Positions 11,823 to 23,400 of a stretch of 64,000 nucleotides of DNA are shown one piece after another. The translations under genes were made by a program, and so were the position numbers. The notes beneath the pieces were generated by a model. It was given only the letters and a program-made list of their open reading frames with translations. It ran no database searches and had not been told where the DNA came from. Each line of letters begins with the position of its first letter. The first letter of the stretch is position 1. The DNA is from Orbilia blumenaviensis (Eukaryota > Ascomycota > Orbiliomycetes > Orbiliales > Orbiliaceae), in the NCBI GenBank assembly GCA_036872755.1, contig JAVHNS010000002.1, forward strand, positions 434,001 through 498,000, read 5' to 3'.

Positions 11823-13386
11823 GCCCCTTTTCTTTGTAAAGCCTTTCCTACTACTTTACCCTTTATGACGACCTTTTATGACCCTACGAAATCACGACTG
11901 GCATCAAATATCCACGCTAGCGGTACAGAAAACTTTTATAACGACAGGACCTCGCCGTCTTTCACCCATGTTACTCTCTCACTCGCACACTTGTTTTTTT
12001 AAACTTCTTTTTCCTTATTAACGACAAACACAATTAACGACTTTAACGACCTGAAATCCGTTCTCGCCTCTGTCTTACTATAATTCCCCTTTCCTCATCC
12101 ACCTTTCGGAGTTCGTATCTGTGTTCTTTTTCTTTCTCCTGTTGTCCTCTGTCTAATATCGGGTCTCCTTCTTAACGACACGGCGTTACTCGGCGAAACC
12201 AAAACTCGTTTCTCCTGTCTCTTTTACATTTTTTTTCTTTTTCTATCTGCAGCATTTTAAGCATTCAAGGGTGGAGGGGCATTTGCAACTGGCTTTTTTA
12301 TCTTTCTCCTGGTCTATACGACCTTGTGGGTCTGGTCTCTATGACATGGCTCATTTTTGTTTTATCTTTTTCGTTTCTCCCGAATCCCCTCTTCGCTGTC
12401 GGAATACCCTTCTCGCGTGTCCTTTTTTCCCTCCCCTGTCGGATTCCTCAAAACCATGCCGCCTGGTCTACCTTCTTCAGCGTACTTCTTTGGCAACATT
12501 CTACGAGTTTACTTCGAGAAGATGTCAATGGTTATGCTTGAAAAGCTCTCCCCATCTCCCATCGCGACAGATAAGAGAAAGGAAAAAACCAAATCCCGTT
12601 GTACTTTTTTCGAACATTCCTTCTTGTATTCTAGTTTTAATATCCGCCTCTTTTTTATTCTTTTCTGTTTTTCTGTGTCTCTTTCTTTCTGAATGGGCTT
12701 TTTAAGAATGGGAGACGATGCGAGGTGTGTGTGTACAGGAAGGGAATGGGGTGTGCAGTTTAGTTTTTTATTCTTTTATTCTTCTTTTCGGGTTTTCTTC
12801 TAGTTTTTCTATTTTACTTCTTTTTATGGGATTTTAGCGGCATGCTGGGTTTTTCTTCACTCTTCTCCACTTTTTCTGATATGGAGTGAAGGAGGTGCGC
12901 GAGGCGGAGGAAGGGGGGGGAGGGTATAATAGGGAATTCGAAAAAAATTAAATGAAATGAAACTACTACTTCGTCTTCTTCTTTTTGATATGAGAGAATA
13001 TTGATATCTTACCTATGAGTTTTTTGAGTTCGTTTTTTTTTTTTTTTTTGCTGAATATACCTACTTAGCTATGCATGTTTTGCCTTTGAGATTGTAGTGT
13101 ATGTAGTGTATATCTTGGGGGTACGGTTTTTTTTATATATGAGGATATTATATCTACGTTTTATTTTTAATATGTGCGGTGTTCTATAGGTGCATGTGAA
13201 GATTGCGTATTTGGGGAGTATAGCTCCAGCCACAGATGCATATGCCATTCGCATAGGGGGGCACTTTTTCGATGCATGCTGTATATATATTATCTAGAGA
13301 ACAGAGCGTTCGCCGAAGTACCATCCAAATATCCCTGATATTCTAACAACCTACCTACCCTCGAGCACCCGAGATAGGCTCAGGGT

Positions 13387-13414
13387 ACCGTAGATACAAT
13401 TACATATCTACGGT
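13387..13414. repeat. perfect 10-bp inverted repeat with 8-nt loop
   Basis: ACCGTAGATA at 13387-13396 is exactly mirrored as TATCTACGGT at 13405-13414 across the spacer CAATTACA. It could form a small hairpin or be a palindromic protein site. It stands alone in the CDH1-bHLH intergenic gap. Confidence 0.75.
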
Positions 13415-13752
13415 GCATTTAGCTTTTCTTCCTTGTGAAAGGGCCGTATGTGTATCGATGTATGAATATATTTATCATACTTGAAGCTAAGAGTTTTTTA
13501 CATATATACGGCGATTACTCAAAAAACGTAGCTATCGCTACTATCCAAGCGGCTAGCTGGTTTATAAGCACAACGAGGGGGGGAAAGGGCTGGTCAATCC
13601 ATCCATTGGATCTAGAATGCGCACAGTCGTAATACTATAGTAGCGTCAAATCCATCAGTTGATGATTTTGGGGTATCTATTAGTAAACCATCCGGTGGAC
13701 CGGTGTGCATTGCGGAGGCGGGTTATTCCGCTGTCAGGGCTGATATGTATTC

Positions 13753-13776
13753 TTTTTTTTTTTTTTTTTTTTTTTT
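13753..13776. repeat. poly-T tract (24 nt)
   Basis: Uninterrupted run of 24 T residues in the convergent intergenic region. No adjacent element body or target-site duplication is apparent. Confidence 0.9.
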
Positions 13777-16700
13777 GGTTCCTTTCTAAAGGTGAAAAAC
13801 CCTGATCGTCGGACTAGGAGTCTAAATCAGAAGTTAAGGTTTTTGGGAGTATTTGTCAGTTATCGATGCATGCATGGTCGGTATGGATGTACGTAAGTAT
13901 GTAAGTATTTCCCTCAAAGTTTAGACTTGTTTATCTTGTGATAATGCATGCTGTGGAACCGTCAGAGCTGTCGTCGTTGGTCGTGTCTGGCAGGAAGTTA
14001 ATAAGTACTTTTGTGTGCACGTGTGTCCTTGGAGTTTAGGTCGAGTGACCTTTCAGTTAGCTACCTAAAGCCTTATCTTTTAAGTTCCATTTATAGGAAA
14101 GAAAGGTAGCTTTTGTCTTCCGGGGGGGGGAGGATATACATAAAAGTTAAAAAAGTATAGTCGTTGTCCACAGCCCCGCGAAAAATATTGGTTTTTTTTT
14201 GTAATGGTAGAGTAGATCTCTGGAGATAACTGGTATCTCTTGGTCGCGCCTTGGTTTTGGATATGTTAAGCAGCTGGTTATATATTGTCTCCACTAAAGA
14301 ATTAGCGCTTCTCGCGACGAGAGTATATGGATACTCGCTGGTACTCGCCTACCCCAACTATCGGTTGGCTGGCTACTTACCGTTGACCTCCCCTTTCCAT
14401 TCCGATTTCAAGGGACGAAGAAAAGAAAGAATACCCTTTTATCACGAAAAAAACCCAAGCTCTTGGTACCATCCCGTTTCATCTGCCGCGCCTTTTTGTT
14501 TCGTGCGGCAATCTCGCGGTTTCCCCTTCCCTTCCCTTCTCTTTTGTGGAGATAGAGAGGGAAGAGGTGTCGCATGACACAAATCTGACGTCTTGCGCAT
14601 TTTTTTTCAAAACTTCCCCCACTCTTCTTTCCCCCCCACACATAGCTTATTTATGCGCACATGCACATGGGAAGTTGGCCCTGACAATCACCACCCTTTT
14701 TTGAAAGCCTCAACAGCTGCCGCATCCGGGGGGAGGAAGGAGGAGTGAAGGCGCATGCATTGTGCCTCTTTTGTCCCCAGGGGTGTCCGGCCAGAGGGAT
14801 CTGTCCCCCCCGTGGCAAAGGGAGGCCTGGGCCCCGTTTCGATAAAAGAACGGAGGGGTGATCACACACACACACACCCAGATGCATCCTTAGGCGTGTA
14901 CCCCATCGGGGGCAAATGAAAATCTGGGGCCGTCCCGTTGCACAACCGAAGGAATTAAAAGAAAAGAAAAGAAGGAAAAAGGAAAAATGGCACACGACAC
15001 CCCACCCTCTTTGGAAAGTAGGTAATTCGTCTACCTCGCTTCCTTTATGCATAACCTTCTTTTTATTTTGTGGAGGAGGAGGAGGAGAAGAAGAAGAGAG
15101 AAAAAAACAAAGTAATGAACGAATAGACTTCGCTTCCGAGCTTCCCCGTATTATTTTCCCTAGCGATATCGATCGGGGGCGTAGTGTGTTTGTGTACCTT
15201 GTACCTCCTGGCTGTCAATGCAATGCATGTGTTTATGTTACTTTTTTCTCTCTCTTTTCTTTCATGTGTGTATGTATGCTGCTTCTTTTGACGTCCGAAA
15301 TGCCCGTTCCTTGTTGGACGGCTAATTTGGTAACACAAAATGGATGTTTGGGAATAAGCTTCTGCAAAGTAACAATGGCAAGAGAGATAGAGAGAGAGAG
15401 GACAGGTTGTCCGCTAGTCCTTTTTTTCCATTGGGTTCTCTCTGGATAACCTAATCTTCCTTTCGGCTGAATAATTGGCTTTTCAGGGGCGTGGGATTGA
15501 TTTTGATATTTTTGTTTTTTGTTTTTGGTCTGTATGTCATACACACGTATGTAGTTGGAGAGGTTCGGTTGTGGGTTGGATGCATGCATATAAGAAACAC
15601 GACAATCAACATAACTTTTTGTTGCATTTTGTGCGATATAAAAGTGTTGTGATCGGGGTAAATGCATCTGTAGTAGCCCTTGCTCACATATGATTTCGGA
15701 CCTGTGAGCGAATAAACGGCTGAACATGGTCGTAATCCATTCTTCTTAATGAATATTGCATTAGAAACAATGATCGCGGCTGCATCAAATGTCCGTTTAG
15801 TTGACTAACTTTGAGGATATCTATGTAATTGGCCAGTTTGGTATTTTTGGGGTTTCGACGGTTTCCTGAAGCGTATGATCTTTTTTTCGACTATTCAAGA
15901 GGGCGTGGTTATGGCAGTCGAGTTGATTTGAACTGTCAAGATGGAGACGATTGGGTCTTGCTCAAGTGGAGTGACAGAAGCGGTGTTGATGAATCCATTC
16001 GCCAATGGGTCGTATAACGAAATGCATAGAGTTGTCGGGTTCTTAGAACGGGATGATCGGTATCCATCAAGGGAGGACGAATTAGGGACCATGTCATGTC
16101 GACTTCTCGGACCGCCGATATGCATAAGTCGACAAGGGATACTGAAGGAATACTCTTGTTGTCGGAACACTAAAGTATATTTTTATTCAAGACGCTTAAA
16201 CGGGCAATAGTAGGGTCCTTTGTCGGTCAGGCCATGTCGTCGTGGTATGTTAAACAATTCGGCAGGCAGGAGCATGAAAGAAGAATGGGGGATACGGAAT
16301 ACGGTCCATAATCCTAAAGCCAAACTGGTCAATCGAATGTCGAGATATGATCGTAGTAGTACCGCTGTACGCAAAAGATAAGATAATCCCCCAAAAAAGA
16401 GGGAGGAACGATTTCATGTCGGAAAATCCTAGGATCCTACTTTCGATTCGATCGAGAGGTCATACTAAGAGAAGGGAAGGGAAGGGGCGAAAAGGGAGAT
16501 CGAAGACAACAGACGTAAGTGGTAAGTAGGCAACCTAAACAACTGCAACCTGGTGGCAACAATATCCCAAGACGGATGAACCGGACTCCGAAGTCAGAAA
16601 AAAAGATGATATGGTTTTAATCAGCTGAGACGACGCCATGAGGTTAAAAATTTTTTACGACAAGAATTAAAAAAATGTCTGCCTAGTTCTCTTGGGGTTA

Positions 16701-18189
16701 AGAAGAAAAAAAAGAGATCAGGTATTATGCATCCATGGTAAATGGTTCGCTGTCGGCCGATGTTCAAGAAACGGGAGGGATGGAGGTAGCCAGAGAAAGA
16801 TGTCGAGGCTGAGTTTCCACCGCCCACCCCGGGGTAAGAAAGAAGAGATCTTTCCGGGCATCCGAGTAAAATTCTCCGTTCCATCTCCTCTTCTAGGCGT
16901 CTCCGGTCCCCGGCTCTGGTCCATCGCGGGCTTTTCACCAGTGGTCGGAAATTGAATCCTGGGGAGGGAAGCCTTCGAAAGGGATAAGCTTAAGGCGTCG
17001 TATGTATGTCGAGTTTCGAGAATAAATTTTTTGATGCATGGGGATGAGGAGGGCTTCAATTGTAACGCAATATTTTTAAAATATGCAATCCAGAAGAGAA
17101 GGAGAAAAAAAAAGAGCATTAAGTCAAACAGAATCTGTCGGGTTTGGAAAAGAATGACTATTACATCCTTAGTTGCTTAGGAGCAGAAGGAAAAAAAAAT
17201 CTACTAAGCCAAGTTAAAATGTTGTGTATCCCTAAGCAAGAAAATGTGCCGGTTGAAACTGTGTGAATTCTCCCGCACGTGGTAATTGAGGCATCATGAT
17301 AGGCCAGCGGCGTCAACGGCAAAACCCAAAAAATAAAGCTTCAAGAGCCTTGGAAAATGCGATATGAGCAGTTCTAGAGGAAGCACGCAAGTCGGAACCG
17401 ACGGTAAATATCACTTTTACATGCTCGTGTAGCAGAGAAATAATGCCCAAAAACGCCTCGTTCTCGTCGGTTACGTATCAAATACCGTTTATATATGGGG
17501 AAAGTGGAGCCCTCATGGGCCAAGACTAGTAGATGATTTGATATTGGTATTTGGTTCGTTTCAATCATGTAAATGAAAAACTATCGATCCGCCATTATAA
17601 CACGAGACTGTGCAACATCATAAGGCTACTTGGGTCCCCGCTCCACTCCCAGATCCACATTACCGACCCATCTTGCAAAGAAACAGAAGTGCTCCTGGCT
17701 TGCCAGAAGATTGCGGAAAGGCTGAACGATCATATATACAGGTATTAGTAGCCCTACTAAGAAGGCGAAATTTGAAAGAGAAAAAAAAAAAAAACACAGA
17801 GGCCATATTCGAACCCACGATATAAGAAAGAAAAATAATAATAAGCCGGAAGACGCAGAGAACAACCAGGGACGAATGAAGAGAACCGGGTACTATACAC
17901 AAGCTTTTAGTCGTTCCTGCCAAAAAAACAATCAATCCATTTTCGATCCGGCGTTATTACCAAAAAGATATGAAACGAGAACAAAACAACAAGCATTTTG
18001 GGATATCATCTGTATGTGTGTATATGCGCGAGTAAAAAAAAAAAAAAAAAGATCAGAGGCTGTCATCAATGGTGTCGGCATGGCGAAGAAGAGAGAGGAA
18101 GCAGGGGTATGCATCAAGGAGGAAACGTGGGAGAAAATAAAAGAACAAGTTCCGATACCATCCTTTCTTGTCAAAGTGTGGAAGGTATC

Positions 18190-20495
18190 TCATGCATCCA
18201 TCAAAGACATGTCAGTCTTGTCTTCAGCTGCCGCTTGGTCAACCGAGGTATTGGGTTGGTCCAGTGGAATTCCTTTTTCAATTTTTAGAGCCGCTAATTC
18301 AGCCTCAACTTGGGCAAGCTTAGATGTGGTTTCGTCCAGAGTGGTCTTCAGCTCTTTGATATATTCGATAGCTAGTTCGACAGTACTAGCCTTGCTCCCC
18401 GGTTGAGCGTTACTCGCGATGTCGTTATTTTTGTCTTGAGATTTCCGGGGTAAAAGGGAGGCAATCTCAGCCAATGCATTATTGATCCGATTTCGCCTGC
18501 CTTGTTCGGCAATCTTATGCGAAGTACGCTTATGGGTGAGGTTGGTGGCAAGATGTTCTGGATATGACAGACCCAGCTGACTGTGGTTCCCAGAAACAAT
18601 ATGCTCGTAATTTGATTTGGAGGCAAGGATGAGCGCAGATTGCGATGCGGATAGGCCTATCCAGACAGCGGGTCGTTAGCGGATGATCATAGGAAAGACG
18701 AAAATTTTTATTCCCCTGCATCGAGTGGGGGTTCTATTCGTGCATGCATGTCTCGGTGTCGTGTGGGTAAGTATACGAATTTTAGGAGTAATTGAAAGCT
18801 TACCTTCAGGCAGTAGGGGTTTGATACTAGGAGAGATTCGTGGCTGTAAAGCCGGGCTTGCGCTTATCGATCCACGCTTCGAATGGCCCTTTGGATCTTT
18901 TCGGGCTTTGAGACTTCCGGACGGCGGACGACTATCAGACCCCGCCGGTTTCGGCTCTATCATTGGGGATGAACTGGGTGTAACATTTGCGGATGCAGAT
19001 GATCTCTGAATGGCCGACAACCGTGGGGTCATCTGCTCATCCAAGGGACTTGTGGTCCCAGAGGAAGATCTGTTCTCCGGGATACTCGGTATGAGTGTCG
19101 CCTGCAGCAATTCCTGTGATCCTTTAGGTGCGATCCCCTTTGGCATATTCATCAAAGATGCGGGGGTTGCTGGCTTTCCACCCTTAGCCTTCTGCGTCGG
19201 CAAGGTTTCCTGATTTACGGATGCAACGGGTGGCCCAGATTGCGCCAGACCAGGCAGATTTGCCTCCTGGTTTTGCTGGGGAGGAAGCATAGGCGATCTT
19301 GTATGGCCAGAACTAGGAGCAGGTGGGGGTGGCATCAGGCTTTCCGATAGAGGTTCTGGAGATATCGAATCTGCCGACGAACTATCTCTACTTGATGGGA
19401 TATGATGTTCGGTTGGGATCTTTAGGCCGCCTCTCCGTGGTGCCGGAGTCCTTGGCGATTGGGATGTAATCTCTGCCATAGCAGCATCTGTCAACTCGAG
19501 TGACGGCACTGACGGTGCAGGTTTCCGTCGTCCTGGTTGTGGTTTCATACTTGGAGACTGGCGAACTACCCGAGCTGGTGCTCGCCCTGTAACAGACTTT
19601 CTCCTTACAGCAGTCTTCTTTGGATTCAGATTACTTGGCTCTGCTGGTTCGACTGGTGATTTCGGCAGTTTTCGCATATAGCCCAGGGCCTGAGCATCAA
19701 GGGCTGGCGACGTCAATGGGCTAAAGTAGGCACCAGATACACTATACTCAGGCACTCTAAAGGATGTATCTAGAGGGGTGACTGCAGGGGTTCCTATAGG
19801 TGTGAATACCATCTACGACAACATCAGGAGGTTCAAAAATCAGCAACCACGATACCTATCGGGTTAGAATTACGACGGGAATGGATATCAGAGGCACTCA
19901 CAGGATCGGTACCCATGTTCTGATACATGTTCCCTTGCTCCAGAAAGTTGGTCATACTATGGGCGCCAGCGTGCAGCTCCATGCTTGAGGGCGTCGGAGG
20001 TATTATGGCCCTACCATATAGACTCTGTTGTGGATGTGGATGTTCAAATACTGTGGCCAGGCCCAAATTCTGGCCTGCTAACTGCTGGCGTTGGACCTGG
20101 AGATGTGGTGTGTGTTGCGAGGGCTGGGAAGTCGGCGTGTAGTTTCGCTGCATATTCGAGAAATCTTCCATCGTGATATCGTTTCCAGCACCACCCTGCT
20201 GCCCCTGCTGCTGTTGGGACCCATCCTGCTGTGCTTGCTGCTGTTGAGTTCCATCGATATCCATTCCGAACTGGCCGAAATTTATCCCAAAATCCCCCAA
20301 GTCGAGAAAATCCGCAAACTCCTCATCGCCGTCGGGCATTCCGTTCGGCCAGATGGCCTGGTTGACGTTGCTGCTCATGTCGAAGGCTCGCTGGCCGACT
20401 AGTGGAGTCAGCCTGCCAATATCGGAACTAGTTATGTCTATCGCCAGGTTTTGAGAATTTGGTCTCCTCCCGCGGGTTGTTGAATGTAAAATCAT
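18190..20495 (-). CDS. nuc-1: NUC-1/PHO4-type bHLH transcription factor (phosphate regulation)
   Basis: Nuclear activator of phosphate-acquisition genes, binding CACGTG-type sites. Three exons on the minus strand: 19902-20495, 18804-19812 and 18656-18190, giving 689 residues from the ATG at 20495 or 650 from the ATG at 20378 (sequence MSSNVNQAIWPNG). The basic helix-loop-helix lies near residues 577-637 (long numbering): THKRTSHKIAEQGRRNRIN, then SKASTVELAIEYIKEL, followed by a leucine-zipper-like heptad segment. H581, E585 and R589 form the H-E-R set that reads CACGTG. The preceding LSASQSALILASKSNYEHI segment is typical of the NUC-1 family. The N-terminus has acidic DEEFADFLDLGDFG and Gln-rich runs (activation region); the middle is Ser/Pro-rich and probably disordered. 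Start codon is the main uncertainty; the second ATG fits relatives better from memory. Confidence 0.93.
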
Positions 20496-23400
20496 CAAAG
20501 CAAACGCCGAGTCGAAAGAATTCTTGATTTTCTTGGTAGGTTGGAAGGCTTGAGAGCGGCTGGTGTCTTAGATTTAGTAGCTTTGTCGTCGCCGGCTAAA
20601 AAAACTCAGTTGGAGGAGAGAAGGTTAAATTGACAGTTGGACAGGATATGGCTGGTTAACGTTCTCCGAAACGGGCGAAACGACGCTATTTAGTGCTATT
20701 GTGATGACCAGACCCAAAAAAAAACCCGAGGCTGAGAGAAACAAAAGGAGACAGTAGACGTCGACGATCCGAATTTGAAGCCCTGTAGACGGAGCTGAGG
20801 TATATAATATTAGGTAAGTAGCAGTAGTATGATGGTGGTGGTATGATGTCGTCTAATAATGTTAGCAGCTTGCTTGCTTGCTGGCGATAACGGACTCGAC
20901 AGTCCTTGGTCCTTAGCGATAGGTAAGTGCTGGGTTTCTGAGTTCAAGTGCTTGAAATCTTGCAGCTGGCTGGCCGGACCGCAACCACCCAAGACAGCCT
21001 GTTATTTTTGGACCCGTGGAGGGAACGAAGGGGTGCTAGGGAATTTTTGAAAATGGCCTTTTTTTATTTTATTTTATTTTCGAGATGTGAATTCGCAGTC
21101 CTTGGTGGTTATGTACGTAAGTAAGTAAGTGGAGGCTACGGGGTGTATGAAATGAATGAATCGAGTCAACAGGTCGTCGGAGTGTCCAATAATAAGAAGT
21201 ATGATTATGTTCCAGCCTAGAGCCAAAGAAGCATGGTCGACGGAGAGAAAGCAAGAGTCAAGAAGCAAGAAGAAGGGATCGCGGGTTCGACTGTGAAGGG
21301 GTTCCTGCTGGATATATGCATGCGGTTATAAAACCGAGCAGTGGGAGATTTGAATAAGGCAGGCAACTGATTTTAAGAAAAAAATAAAATAAAAGATGAA
21401 AAATAAAAATTCTGATTCTGGCGGTGAAACGTCTGGAACGAAATACCAACATGCAACCCAGCTCAGGATATTAGCATCGCTATTATGATCGAGATGTATT
21501 ACTACTGGCTCCTGGCTCCTGTTCTGGTCTCTGGTCTCTGGCTCTGGTCTCTGTCCGGTGGTGTAGCTGTATGCTTTTTCCTTGACAGGGTCGTCCCCGG
21601 GCACACGGCCTCACCAAAAGATTCGATTCACAAAAGGCGGTTTTTCTATTCGTGTCCTTCTGTTCCAATTCCACAGTTAGGCCTTATTGCCGGTCTCTCT
21701 TGTCGGGAGAAAATTGTCGAATCGGAAAAAGGTTGTCTCTTGAGCGGGGGGGGGACATCCTTATTTGGGAGGCGAGCACAAAAATTATAGCGTACAAGCA
21801 TCGATGTACCCCCAAATTCCTGTTTCCATTGCGTTAGAGTTTCTTATGGCTTTAACGGAGGTTGTATGGGATGGGTATTCTCAACTCCAAACCTTGAACC
21901 TGCATGTCACTAGCGGCCGTGGTCATTCTTCGTGAACCGAGAAAGGAATTCTTAGTGTGAGCACTGGATCCTGAGGCATGGGGGGACGAAGTCTCCCGCG
22001 TTTCGCCGAACCTTCTTCAACCAGATTAGTGGCTGTCGTTCATTCGTTGCTTACAGCCCAGCAATCACAGGCTTCCTAATGCATCTTTCTTCGTTTCCCA
22101 GATTTGGGAGAGATCCATTTCCGGGTAGTCGATGCCCTCTCTCTTCTTGGCTTCTTACGATTCATGACGTTTTGTTCACATCTGGAGATATACCGACGTC
22201 CGACCGTTCGACACTCCCAAGATCCTTGAAGGACTGGGAGGGGCTCAGTCAACAGATCAGGCGCCGACTAGGTTAATTGGATGTTGATGGGGGGTACTCA
22301 AATGCAGACGGTGCATACACCTTTGAGGACATACATGCACCGACGTATAGACGTCGTTGCATGTCTGGTAGTGTCTGGTGTAACGAACAACGGGTTCACA
22401 AATTTTCAAGGGCTCGATCAAAATTAATAGTCACGGGTGCAGGTCCTATTACGGACGTTTGCTCTATTACAGTATGGTAATGTCATTTTCTCAACCTAAT
22501 ATCATGATATATGGTATACCATCTCCCGGCAACAAGTCCCCACGGCGGCTGCAGGAGGGCTGCAGGCTGTTGAACAGGCTGATGGTTTTATAATTTAACA
22601 GGCATCAACGACGTTGCAACGACCCTATGTTAGCTTTGCCAGGTGTATGCCGTGTGGTTAGTCCTAGTCCAGATCGTTCTCCGTTTGGTGTCGCTTTTAC
22701 AAGAATTATAAATCGATGTTAGTTTTTAATTCTTCTTGGAAGGTTCTACTAATCGATACCGTTCGCAGCGGTTACGCGGTCACATATCGATATCCGCGGG
22801 ACGTAAGACAGAAAAATACGCCAGCTATACGAAATAAAGCTCTTAATTAGTCACAGAAACCCCATGAAATTTTTCTGAGGATAGTTCGATATAAAGTTTG
22901 ACCAGCTCCCATATAACTAGCTCACTGCTAGTGAACAATAGTTAAGACATATCTGATTCCTGGGTCCAACTTTCACCTCGCACTAGCCATGTGGTTCCGG
23001 GCCCGGGGAACCCTGAAGAGCTAGACGCTCCGGTGTGATCTAGCTAAGTGGCTGGTGCGGCAATTTTTCCTGGATAAGCCTCACCGACGCATCTACTCGT
23101 AATGCAATGCCGGGTGGAAACACTGCCACACCAACGTTTCATGACTCTCGGCCAAAAAATATAGCATGATGAAGAGATCTCATCTCAGGCGACATGACAA
23201 CTGATTGACAGGAGGGAGAAAAAATTTTTTCTACCAACAAAAAGGAAGCCTTGAACAGTTCACCATCCGTCGGAGCCGGTGCGTGGGTACTCGACACTCT
23301 TGACATTGGATGCCTACTCAATAGTGCAGATGACCCCATTGTTGCATTCAAGTTCGCACTGGGACTATATGCTCGTTTGGTTTGCCCTTTCGCCCTCGTA

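Larger units (their letters stand above)
11823..18189. other. long convergent intergenic region without a supported gene
   Basis: About 6.4 kb lie between the convergent 3' ends of CDH1 and the bHLH gene. The first kilobase is T/C-rich and likely contains the CDH1 3' UTR. Several open frames of 60-177 codons exist (for example 12271-12705 and 14916-15449), but they are low-complexity, overlap frames on the opposite strand and show no domain. A T24 tract (13753-13776), a perfect inverted repeat at 13387-13414 and two CACGTG hexamers (14018-14023, 17276-17281) are the only structures noted. No terminal repeats or transposase remnants were recognised. Confidence 0.55.

Noticed and set aside
12271..12705. 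144-codon plus-strand frame after CDH1
   Set aside because: Low-complexity Ser/Phe/Leu translation of T/C-rich DNA, open in two other frames as well, with no domain and no splice partners; likely 3' UTR or intergenic.
14916..15449. 177-codon plus-strand frame and overlapping minus-strand frames
   Set aside because: Composition follows purine/pyrimidine-rich simple sequence and no motif is visible; opposite strands are open too.
17800..17820. Minus-strand GGGTTCGAAT resembling a tRNA T-loop
   Set aside because: Flanking bases do not form a T-stem and no tRNA fold can be built upstream.
21276..21300. GGTTCGACT sequence resembling a tRNA B-box
   Set aside because: The closing CC of the B-box and a matching acceptor stem and A-box are missing.
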